NCBI RefSeq assembly: GCF_018614195.1 | Contig: NZ_JAGGOT010000029.1 | Span: 1 to 64,000, forward strand | Length of the DNA: 64,000 nucleotides | Reading direction: 5' to 3' | From: Streptomyces sp. ISL-43 | Lineage (GTDB): Bacteria > Actinomycetota > Actinomycetes > Streptomycetales > Streptomycetaceae | Part shown: positions 35,854 to 47,800 of the stretch, one piece after another | Position numbering within the stretch: position 1 is the first letter of the stretch | Layout: each line of letters starts with the position of its first letter | The notes under the pieces: generated by a model | What the model was told of the DNA's origin: nothing | The model's input: the letters and a program-made list of their open reading frames with translations, nothing else | Database searches by the model: none | Program-made: the position numbers and the translations under genes

Positions 35854-38800
35854 TCAGGCGACCGGTCCGGTCCGGACGACCGACCAGAGGAACTCCGTCC
35901 CGTCGTCCACCAGGAACACCTCGGTCCGCCCGGTTCCGAAGGTGCGCCGGGAGCCGTCCACCGCCACGTAGACGATCGTGACGTCGTGGTCCCGTGCGGC
36001 GATGGTGCTGGCCAGCGCGATGGCGTCCCCGTCGGCACGGTCCCGCGCGAGACCGTCCAGGATGCGCCGCGCCCGGAACTGCGGGGTGTGGGCTTGGGAC
36101 GAGCCGCCGGCCAGCACGTCCTGGATCGACTGCTGGAAGGCATCGGCACCCGTCCCGGCGGCGCGGGGAAAGTCGGTGTCCCGGGCGGTCTGGACGAACT
36201 CACTCTGCCGGGTGCGTCCCGGGGGGCGGACGGGGGGGACGTACGCGGGATCGTTCGCCGTGCGGACCGCGTTCGCCAGGACGGCCGGGTAGTCGCTGCC
36301 GGTGTCACTGGGGAACGAGTGCAGGTCGGTCGGTGTCCCGGCGTCCACGTCACCCGTTCCCCGGCCGACCGCGTCGCCGTCGGCCGGGGCGGCGGTCTCG
36401 GTCTCGTCGGTCTCGGTCTCCTCGGTCTGGGCAGGGCGGATCTCCTTCTCCGTCCAGACGAGGTTGCGCTCCGGGAAGTCCTGCGACTGCGTCCACTCGC
36501 CGAGGTTGCTGGCTTTGCCGAACTTGCCGGCGACGGCCTCCTTGTAGACGGCCTCGATCACCGTCGGCATGTACGAGTAGTTCGCGGCCCGGTTCACCCG
36601 GGTGCGCAGGGCGAGACGCTCTTGATCGGTGCGCGGGAAGCCGTCCCTGATCAGACCGCCCGCAAGCTTCCTGAACTGGGCCTGGGCCTTGGCCTTGGCC
36701 TTGTCGCTGCTGGTCAGAAGATCCGGTCCCAGCAGGTCGTGCAGGAGCTGCAGCCGCTGTACGTGCCTCGACACGGCCCCGGCGTTGGCGCTCAGCGGCA
36801 GCACCAGGTGGAACGAACGGGGCTCGGGGACCTTCGGCGGGCTGACGTTCGGGACGTCGGGCACGCCGTTCGGGTCCGGAGCGGGCCGCACGGGCGGCAG
36901 TGGACGCACCAGCTCCGGGATGTCGCGCAGTTGCGGCAGGGAGAGCTCGTCCAGCATGTCGCTGAGCGTACGGACCTCGCCGTCACGTGTTCCGGGCAGG
37001 TACTCGCCCTGGTACTGGTCCAGTACGTAGGTGCGCAGGGAGCCGGGCAGCGCGTCGTTCCTGATCTCTTCCACGCCGGAGTCGCGGATCAGGTATTGGT
37101 CGGAGTCCTTGTTCCTGTCCGTGTTGAGCGCGTGCCCGTTCCCGAGCCCGCTGACCTGGGCCTCTTCGATCGCCCCGTCGGTCAGCCGGTTGTACGTCTC
37201 CACGGGGACGAGGAAGGAGCGCACGATCGGCTTGCCGTGCGTCCCCTCCTTTCCCTTTTCGATCCGCCCGTGTCCTTGGTGGCGGTAGGTCCGCATGTAG
37301 TGAAGGGCCCGCCACGGACGGCCCGCGTTGACCCACATGTCCTTGGTGTCGGGGAGGATCTTGATCTCGCCGTCGGCGGTCTGCTGGATGTCCTTGTGCT
37401 CGACGCCGTCCGGTGCGTAGACCGTTTGGTAGAGCCGGACGTAGTCGCGTCCGTCCAACCGCTCGACGCGCACGTCGCTGCGGTGGGCGAGGGACTCCAC
37501 CTTGAGCACGGTGCCTTCGGGCGACTCGTATTCGGTCACACGAAGATCCCGGCGCTTCTTGAGCTCTTCGGCCGCGCCCGGGTTCTTCATGTTCGACTTG
37601 AGGACCTCCGAGACGACGTGGTACGCGGGCTGGGCCGCCCGGTACCTCAGCTCCGTCGCCGGAGGCCCGGCGGGCGGCTCGGCTGGCGGGGAAGGATCAT
37701 GCCCGCCGTCGAGCACATGCGCTGTGAGCGGGGCGCTGGATGCCGCGCCGCCCTCCGGGTGAGGGCCGGTGTCCATGAGGAACCGGACGATGTTGCGGAT
37801 GTCCTTCGATGTGAAGCCCTTGTCGAAGCCGTTCTTGAATTCTGCTTTCGCCTCGTCGCTCACGCGGGAAACGGGGTCGGCCGCGCTGCGCTTCGCGTGG
37901 ATGAAGTCCGGAGGGTCGGCATCGATCCTTACGGTCCGGTCGGTGTTCTTCTTCATCTCACCGAGCAAGCCCGCTTCGTTGAAGTACTTGCCGCTGCGCG
38001 TGGGGGGCTTGTCGACCTTGAGGAGCTCGTAGCCGACGGGCTGGCCGCCGTATACCGTCAAGCCGTCGGCCGCCTTGTGCCAGAGGGCCATGCGGTCGGT
38101 TCCGATGCTTCCGGGCTCCTCCATGTACCTGAGCTCGTAGCCGAGCATCGCCATGGCTTCCAGGTTGCCGCTGCGGAAACCCAGGTGGCGTACCGATGCG
38201 GCCTGACGCTGGAGATATTCGTACAGCTTGAACTGGCCGATTCGGTCGTGCCCGTTCCAACTTTCCAATTTCTCACGGATCGATGAGTTCGAGGTGTTCC
38301 AGAACGCCGTCAGGTTGTGGACCGAGACGTGGTCGTCGCTCAGGTCCGCGGCCATCGTGGCGTACTTTTCCCGGTGGTCGGGGTCCGCGTGCGAATCTCC
38401 GACGATCAGCACGATCGGCTTCCGGCCGTTGCCCGACTCCGCGGCCGTGCTGCCGACCTCGGTGATGATCTGGCGGACTCCCTCGTAGCTCGTGTCGTGT
38501 TCCAGGTGTGCGCCGCCGAGCTTTCCGCTGAAACGGGACCACAGGACGATGACTTCCCGCCCCGCGATGTCCGATACCTCTTTCGCGTCCAGCCAGGCCT
38601 TCACCTTTCCTTCGGAGGGATGGTCTTCCGATACGGGGGGGAACGTTTCCGGGGAAACGCGCCACATGTCGCGAACCCGTGCCTGCATGTCAGGACCGTG
38701 CATGCCGGCCACGTAGCCCGTGCCGCCGTTGAGGGGGAGGTTCCGCTTCCCCGCCACTGTCTTGCTCAGGCCGATCCCGTCGGCCAGGGCCTCACCGGCG

Positions 38801-41800
38801 GGGAGGGTGGTCGCCCGCAAACCTTCGCCCCGCTCGTGCCACAGTGCGCCGATCTCCTGCCGACGTGCCACCTCCGCGTCTCGGGTGACAGGGGAGGGCG
38901 CCAGGAGACCGGCTGCCTCCAGCAGGCGGTTCAGGTCATTGGGGTCGGCCTTGGCCCGCTGGGGCTCGGCACCGTCTTGTGCGACCGGGGTCGGCCACAG
39001 CTCGGACGCGTTCCACACCTCCAGCACCCTCTCCAGTGTCCCGAGGTGTTCCCCGTGCGTGTTCGTCCCGCCCTGGGGCGGTGTCCACGCGATCCTTGCC
39101 GGCAGGATCCGGACGAGGCCGTCGATCTTGGCGTCGGCGAGCTTCTTGTCCTTCCACAGGTCGTCCACTGTGACGAGGTGGATCCGCTCGCGGTCGATGC
39201 CGCTGGCCAAGTAGAAATTACGGATCTCCATTGCCTTGTCCTCCGACTCCCTGGGCTTCTGGGTGACCGGGTCGATGGAGCCCTGGGAAATCGCGACGTG
39301 CAGTCTGGGGACCTCGCGCAGCGCCGCCGCGATGGCGAACTGGTCGCCCGTCGCGTATCCCGGCTGGCTGAGGACCACCGGATGGGTGTCGGCGCTCTTG
39401 AGCACCTCCCACGGCTGTGCCTTCTTCATCTGCTTGCCGTGACCCGCGTCGTAGACGTTCGCGACCAGCTCGGCGGACAGCGGCCGTACCGAGAATTCAC
39501 CGGCCTCGCGCCGGGCCTCGGCGAGCGTCCTGGCGGCGTCCGCCAGCGCCGGCCCCTCTGCCGTGTCGTGGGCGTCGAACAGTGCCCGGAGGCGTCGGGC
39601 GGGCTGCTCCTGCCCCGTCTCCAGGTCGCCGTTCACGGCGAAGCGGTAGGACTCCGGGCCGTGGTCGCCGCGCAGTACGAGTTCCACGGGGCGGCCCAGC
39701 GCCATGGCCGTGCGGTGGGCCACGTACAGGGCATCGGCGCTCTGCAGATGGTCGTCGGCGGCGAACCACACCTGCCGGGGTGTCCCGTCCGGCCGCTCCA
39801 GGGCCGTCCTCAGCCGGCTGATCCGGTCGGCGACGGGGACGGCGTCGGTCGCCGGAGGGACGGGGCGGCTGATGTCGCGCAGGTCGAGGTGGCCGCGGGA
39901 GGACCGGTCGAAGAGGCCGTGGCCGAGCAGGTCCTCCTCGGTCACCAGCAGCTCGATCCGGCCCCGGACGGGGTCGCCGGCCGTACCGTCCCGGCCCGTG
40001 ACCGTGATCTCGGCGTCGAGCCGGACCACGTGCTGCACGGGGGCGCCGGCCGGGGGCAGCCGGTCGTCGCCGGGGGCATCGGTCTTGCCGCTCTTGACGA
40101 TGTCCATGGACAGGGAGGAGGCGGCGTTCGTCGCGCTGTGCCGGGTGTTGGGCCCGGTTCCCGGCACGGTCAGGCCGGAGCCGCCGAACCGCTGGACGTA
40201 GTCGGCGCCGAGCTGGGCGCGCGGGGCAGAGGAGGCCGAACTGGTCGTGCCCTGCCGGCTGACCCGGTCCACGGCGATGCTCGCGCTGCCCGCGGCCTGG
40301 CCGGCGTGCTCGGGGTTGGAGAGCCGGACGCTGACGTGGGCCCCGCCCGAGGTGCCGATGGTGCCGGTGAACACCGAGGCGAAGGACGGGTCGAGGGTCA
40401 GACCCCCGCGGGCCCGCACCAGGTCGCCGAGGAGGTTCAACTGGTGGGAGGCGGAGGTCAAGAGGAAGGACGGGCCGCCGCCCGCGGAGCCGTTTCGGGG
40501 GCCCGTCAGGGCCGAGGCCAACCCCGGTAGAGCGTCGAAGCTCAGGACCGAGAAGTGGCGTACGGGTACGAAAGCCGTCGGCCCGGCGCGCCGCTCCGCG
40601 GGTGCCGCGGGTTCCGCGGGGGCGACCGGCGCGGGCAGGGGCAGCCCGGGCTGCCAGGCCCGGGGGCCGGCCTGGCCGCCCTCGACGAGGGGGGTGTCCA
40701 CGACGGGGAAGCGCATGACCCCCCGCCCCTGCAGGATGAAGCTGCCGTCGCGCGGGCGCCCCGACAGCGCGCTGACCACGTTCCCCGGCGCGTGCAGGGG
40801 GTTCAGGTGGAGCGGCGTCCGGCGTACCGACACCGTGTACTCGTAGTGGATGCCGTCGAACTGGGTGACGTGCTCGGTGCGCAGCCAGGTGCGCTTCTCG
40901 GAGAAGCGGGTCGTGGGCTGGGTGAGCGTCCCCGCGTGGCTCCCCGTCACGGTGGCGCCGCTGCGGTCGTTCATCGCGCCGGCCGGCGGATGCGGGTAGG
41001 TGACCTGCGGGGAGAAGGAGTACGTGTGCGCCGCGGTGGTACCGAGGTTCGGGGCGACGGCGGTACGCGTCAGGTGGGTCTGGTTCTCGACGCCCGAGGT
41101 TCCGGGGAGTTCGGTACCGCGTGCGTCTCCCTGCCCGGGGACCAGCTTCGCCTGGAGGGAGACCTCGACCCGGTCGGCGCCGCCCAGCGCGTGGTGCTCG
41201 AAGGAGAGCGTCACCGCTCCCGGGGACCGGGAGGGGAGTGAGCGGATGACCGCCGGCGAGGCGAGGTTGGTCAGGGCGGTCTCCACACCGGCCACGTGCG
41301 AGCTGTGCCCCGGGGTGCGGACGCCGGGGGCGATCCTGTCGATCAGCTCGGTGAGGCGCTCGCGCAACGGCTCGCGCCGCAGGCCCGGGGCGTCGATCCC
41401 CTCGTCGTGCGGGCGCAGGGTCACCTCGTCGACGGACCCCTGGCCGATGTGCCCCGCCCCGGCGAACCGGTCCGGGAGCAGGCGGGCACCGCCGGCCTGG
41501 TTCCCCGGGGGGAGCAGCGCGCCGACGTCCAGACCGGCCGTCTCGAACTGCTGCCGGTGACGCAGGAGTTGTTCCGGAGTGAGGAGTACGCCGACCGAGT
41601 CCGGAAGGGTGACGACCCGGCGCACCGGGGCTTCCTGCCCGAAACCCAGCATGTTGGCCGTGCCGCTGCGCCACCCCTGCCGGAGCGTGATCTCGTAGGT
41701 GGCGTTCAGCCGCACGCGGTGGTGGTGGCCGGCGTCGTTCGGTACCTGGACGGCGGTCAGCGCCGTCGTCCGGGAGGAGGCGGTGGTGGTGTCGCGCGTG

Positions 41801-44800
41801 TACTGGTAGCCGCCGGAGGGCGTCCCCGCGTTCGGGGACGCCTGCGGGCCGGTGTCCTTGAAGGCCAGGCTGCCGCCGACCCGGCCGCCGTGCGTGGAGG
41901 TGTCGCCCGAGGTACTGCTGTCCGCGTGCGTGATGCCGGTCTCCGTGTACAGGCCGAAGGCGTCCCCCTGGCGGGAGATCCGGAACTCGTTGTTCGGCCC
42001 CGTGGAGGCGTGCAGGTACCCCTTGACCTCCAGCAACAGGTGGTGGTCGGCCGCCGCGCCGTAGCCGGTCGCGTGCTCCACCACGTACGTGCCCCCGAAG
42101 ACCTGGTGGCCCCGGGCCAGCAGCGCGGTGGCGTTCAGCTGGCTGTCCAGCAGGACGTGGCCGTGCGGGAGGACGTCGCCGAGCGGCTTCCCGGTCAGCC
42201 AGTTCCAGGTGGAGAGGGCGCCGCCCGCGACGGCGTCGGCCAGCGCGGGGCCGACACGATGGAGCAGCGGCGGCGGTACGGTCGGCTGCTGACGCTGCGC
42301 CTCCAGGTCGGTGACGGGGCGTGCCGCGGCGGGAGTCGTGACGGGGGCCGGATCCTGCTGTGGCGCGGGCTCCCGCGGCGGTCGGCCCCGCAGCATTTCC
42401 CGTACGACGTCCTGCAGGACGTGTGCCCCGCGGACGTGTTCCACCACGGAGTCGCCGGGGAGGGTGACGACACCGGGCTGCAGGACGCCTTCGGGGTCCA
42501 CCAGCGTCCCCATGCGCTCGTCCATGGCGGCGGGCGTCCGCAGGACCTGCGCCGCGGCGGGCGCCGCGACGGGCTCCGCGGCCGTGGCCGCCGTCGTACG
42601 GTCGTGAGCCACGGCCAGCGAGATCACGGACGGCGTGCCCGGGTCCGTTGCCTCGGCGGGCCCGACGGTGCGCCAGGAGCCACCGTCGGATATGTCCAGG
42701 CGGTAGGTGACGTGCGCGTCGAAGAAGTCCACGCCGTCCTTGGTGATGATCTGCTGGTCGTGGCTGACCGAGGTGGACCAGCCCTCCGCGGTGCCCCGGG
42801 TGTAGGCGTACCCGGGGTCGACGGAGCTCTGGGCCTGCCAGTTCGACCCGCCGAACGGCATGTTCACCTGCCCCGTGAAGCCGAGGGTGCCGGAGGGAGA
42901 GGTGGTGCGCTGGCCGGAGGCGGGGAGGGTGTGGCTGACGGAGTTCGACAAGGCCATACGGTCCTTGTCCAGGGTCCCCATGTGCCGGGGAGGCTCCCCG
43001 GTCAGCTCGGCGGTCAGGCGTACCTGGATCTGCCCCATCCGGCCCGGGCGGGGGTCGTCGAGGCGGACGACATGACCGCCGTCGACGATCTCCCCCGCGG
43101 CACCGCGCAGCGCGAACTCGCTCCAGGCCGCCTTGAGGCGGTGCAGGTTCATCAGCTGGGTGCGGCGGTCGGGGGCGCCCGGCCCGTCGGAAGCCCCGCC
43201 CGCCGTATCGCCGGGCAGGTAGTGCCGGGTCGTCAGCTCGGCCATGGCCGCCTCGAAATGTCGTTCCGCGCCCTTCACCTGGGTGGCGGTGGCGGACATG
43301 CCGAGCGAGCGCAGGCCGTCCAGCTCGGGCGGCAGCCGCCTGGTGCCCGCATTTTGCAGGTCCAGGGTGCTGCGGGCCGGGACGTACAGCGACAGCGGGG
43401 TGGCGTCGCCGTCGACCCTCTTCTCCTTGTCGGGCGGCAGACCCTCGTGGAAGGTGACCGTGTACCGGGCCGTGCCGCCGACCAGCAGGTGGCGTGCGGG
43501 GCTGCGCAGGCTCTGGTCCAACTGTGCCCCGCCGCCCGCCGAGAAGTCCTCGCTCGCCTGGAACCTGCCGCCCACCTTGCCGCCGACCGCGCCGCCGAAG
43601 GCAGTGCCGGCGCCCGGGTGGCCGACATCGCGAGAGGAGGTGAAGCCGGCCTGGCCGCCGCCCTCGAACGCGAGGGAGCTGGTCAGGGTGGACTTGCCGG
43701 TGTACCGGTTGAAACGGAGGTTGTGCGACTCCAGGTTCATGGACCTGGTGACCGCGGTGACCTCGCCCTGCGGGTCGACCACCGCCTTGAGGCCGAAGAA
43801 GCCGAGTGCCCGGCCGGACGTGTCGTGCAGGACGGACGAGAAGAACTCGCCGGACACGGCGATCGGCAGACCGCCGCGCAGTGACTCCTCCGAGGTCCAG
43901 TGGTGCAGTTCGGCGAGGGACTCGGCCGACAGGCTGTCCAGGGTCGGCCGGAACCGGGCGTGCTCCACCAGCTGGGCGAGCCCGCCCGGCTCGCCGATCC
44001 CGGCGACCCCCCACAGGGGAGCCGTGCGCAACTGTTCCACGGTGGGCGGCTGGTGCACCCCCTCCACCGACGTCAGCAGGTGCTGCGGGAAGTACACCGT
44101 CAGCGGCTCGGTCTCGGTCACCGGGCGGTGGTCGTCGGCGGCCGGGCCGCTCCCGTCGCCACCGCTACCGCCTTCGCCGCTCTCGATCACCCAGGTCGCC
44201 TTGTACGTGTGGGGCGTGGACGATTCATTGCTGCGCAGGGCCTGGACGGCCTGGTGCCCCTGGGAAAGGTTTTGATTGTGCGTCAGTTCGTTGTGGGTCA
44301 CGGAGACCGAGACGTTCCACGGCGCCTTCGCCAGGATTCCCGCGGCCGGGATGTCGAGGGTTTCACCGTACGTACCCGTCACGCGCCGCCGGTTGCCGCC
44401 GCCCAGAGCCTGGGAGAATTCGTTGCCGGCGCCCGCGCGGCGCTCCAGCCGGGTTTCAGGCTGCGGCCCGTGCTCCGTGCCGAGCGGGTGGGCCTCCTGC
44501 GGATCGGACAGCTGGAGCCGCAGCCGGACGGCGCGGCCGCCCAGCAGCTCGGCGGGCACGGGCCAGCCGTCCTTGTGCAGCAGGTACGGCAGTACGGACT
44601 TCAGCGCGTCCGGGTGGAGCTGCCCGGCCAGGCCCGCGTCGAGGGCGGTCTCGTCGGTCGAGAGCTGCCGCAGCCGTGCGTGCAGTTCCCGCACCGGCAG
44701 CCGGTCGGGCAGGGCCATGCCGAGCTGCGCGGCGCCGTGGTCGGTGAGGGCGTGGACGAACCGGCGCGGTCCGGCGGGGTCCAGGGGGCCGGGGGGCGGG

Positions 44801-47800
44801 GCAGCGTGTGCGGCGGCCACCTCGGGGGTCTGGGGGCGGGGGGTTGCCGAGGTCCAGACGGTCTCGGGGCCGGAGGGGTCGCTCACCATGGCGATGACCC
44901 CCTCGTACCGGTCGGAGCCGACGGCCGACTCGTCCGTGCCGGGCCGGGGGCGCAGCGCCGAGTACGTCTGGGCGGTCGAGGCGTACACCTTGCGACCGGT
45001 GATGTCGGCGAACTGCTGGAGCTCCGGGGCGTGCCGGCCGATCCGGCAGGCGGTCAGCACGAGCGGGGCGCCCGGCGGCAGGCTGCTGACGCGCTCCTTG
45101 ATCTGCGTGCCGAAGTCCCGCAGGGTCACGGTCCGGTAGTCGTGGTCGCCGGGGGCGAGGACCTTCACGCCCGCGCCGTTGCTGTGCAGGTTGAGGAAGA
45201 ACGGCCGTGGCTCCCCTTGCCAGGGTGCGGCAAGGTCGCCGCCGGTCTGCCGCCCCGCCTGACGGCCCAGCACCGTCTCGGTGGTTCCGCTCCAGTCGAA
45301 CGGCCTGGCCTGGTCGTAGCCCTTGTTCTCCTCGTGCACCTGGTACACGCCGGACGTTCCGCCGAACCGGGCCAGCGACTGCTCGCGCAGCTTCCAGTCC
45401 GGTTCGTGGTGGAACGACAGGCCCACCTCTTCGCCGCTCGCGTCCCTGATCGGGCGCGTGAGCAGGCGGGTCGAGGAGGGACTCGGGAGGTTCCCGGCGC
45501 CTGGTGGGGTCAGCGCGTGCTGGAGCTGGTACGGGCCCATCTCGATGTGGCTGCCGCCCTGGTCGGTGTCGCTGTCGAACGGGCGGGCGGTCGGGGGCAC
45601 CAGGACGGTGGGCGGCGGCAGCTGCCCCTCCGGCAGCGGTTCGCCGGTGTCCGGCGGCACGGGGCCGGAGTCCGCGTCGTCCGCTTCGTCGGAGACCGGC
45701 AGGAACTCCAGCTCCTCCGCGTCGTCGTTCTTCGGAGGGGTGGTGGTGTCGTCGTCCCCAGCCGTGGTGTCGCGGTTCTCCGGGAGGCCGCCCTCGGTGC
45801 GCGGCCGGGACGGGCTCCCGACCGGCGCGCCGTCGCTGCCCACGGCACGGCCCGGAGCGGTCTCCTTCGCGGACCCCTCGTCCGTCTTCGTCGTACCGTC
45901 GTCCGTTTCCTTGGCGTCCTTGTCGTCCTTGGCGTCGCCGTCGCCTTCCTCGCGGGCGTGCTTCGGGTCCTTGTCCGAACCCGGCCCGTCCGCGCTCTCC
46001 GTCTTCGGCTGGAGCGCGTCCGCGACCTTGTCCGCCTCGGAGAGGGCGTCCGGGGTGTGGTCCGCGTCGTGTTCGGGAGTCAGGACGGGCAGCGGGCGGT
46101 CGAAGAAGGACCGTCCGGTGAAGGGGTGGGAGAAGACCCACTCGACCATGTCCTTCGTCTGCTGCTTGAAGGTCACGTCGTGCTCGAACGAGGTGGGCCG
46201 CGGCACCGGATAGGGGGCCTGGTGGCCCGTCATATTGGCCAGGAAGGAGACGACGTTCAGCGGGTGCAGGGCGCCGAAGTACTTGCTGTCGTTCGGGTTC
46301 GCCTTGAACTGGTGGCTGGCGAACCACTCCGCGTAGCGGTTCATGGCCGGTTCGAAGAGCTTGTGCAGCGCCTTGCCGAGGGCACCCATGGCCATGCCGG
46401 AGACGAAGGTCGACCAGGTGGTCGTGAACTCGTGCTCCTCGCTGAAGATGAGGTTGTAGAAGCCCTCGCTGAGGTTGTTCTGGACGCCGTCCTTGAGGTT
46501 GGCCGAGACGGCCAGACCCAGTTGGTACATGGGGTTTCCGTGCAGCGGGGTTGTCTGGAACATCCGCTTGAACGGCTGGGTGAAGGCGTTTCCGGTGATC
46601 TTGGAAGGGGAGAAGAGGTCCGGCAGGTCGTTGGCCAGGTTCTTCAGCCCCTTGTTCCCGGCGAGATCGCCGAGCGACTTCTCCAGGGCCTCGCCGAGCC
46701 CCGTGTGATCGGCGGCGAGCCGCCCCCACTTCTTGGTGAAGGTCTCGCCGAACTCCTTGCCGACCGCACGCATTTGGTCCTTCAGGAGATCGCTGCCCTC
46801 CTTGGCGAGGTGCTTCTCGAAGATCTTGCCCATCTCGTCGGAGACCTTGTGGGCGATGCTCCCCTTGCCCTGTCGTACGAAGCCCTGCTCGATCTGCCCG
46901 CCGGCAGCGCCCAGCAGCTTGCCGACGTCCTTGGCGAAGGCGCTGCGCGCCGCGTCCGTCGTCAGCAGCTTGGTGATGCTGCTGTCCGGAACCGTTCCCT
47001 TGGCCGCTGCCCCTGCGGTGGCCTTCGCCTCGCCCTCGGCGGCGCCGGCGACGGCCTTCTTCTCGCCCTTGGCGACGCCCGCGGCGGTGTCCGCGGCAGC
47101 GCTGCCCGCCACGTCCTTGACACCCGCCCCTGCTACGTCCGGGGCCTCCGCGGCCTTCGCGTTCGGGCTCTCCAGGCCCTGCGAAGCGGTACGGGTGCCC
47201 TTGCTCGCGGCGCCGGCGGCCTCGTCGGGTACGAGACCCTTGCCCGTGGCGCTCTTGCCGGGCGCAGTGGGCTTCATGCCGTCCAGGCCTTCGGACGCCG
47301 TCTTGGTGCCGCTGTTCCTGACCCCGGCCGCTGCCTTCGCGTCGTTGGCGGCATTGTGGGCACCGGCATCGCCCGCGACGTTCCTGGCCGTGCCCGAGGC
47401 CCCGCCCGTGACCGCCCTTCCCGAACCGGTGGCGCTCGTCCCGGCTCCTGAACCGGCGGTCGAGCCCGTCTTGGAGCCCGCGCTGGTGCCCGTTCGCGTG
47501 CCCGCGCTGGCGCCCGCGTTGGTGCCCGCGTTCGCGCCGGCCTTGCTGCCCGCGTTGGCGCCCGTCTTGGTGCCCGCGTTCGCGCCGGCCGTCGTGCCGG
47601 CCGTGGCGCCCGGCTTCGACACCGCACCTGCGCTGGCCGTGCGCGTAGGGGCGGTACCCGGCAGGTCGTTGACCGGCGACTTCGCCGTCAGCGGCGGCTT
47701 GGGGGCGGCGTCCTTCTTGACGATGGTGTTGAGCTCGTCCTTCGCCAGGCCCTTGCCCGTCGTCTTGAGGCCGTTCTCCTTGGCCGCGTCGGCCAGTTCC

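Noticed and set aside
35986..38286. Long plus-strand frames opposite the giant T7SS gene (also at 41296-43884 and 43900-47451)
   Set aside because: Antisense shadows of the giant gene; no ribosome sites, domains or plausible starts.
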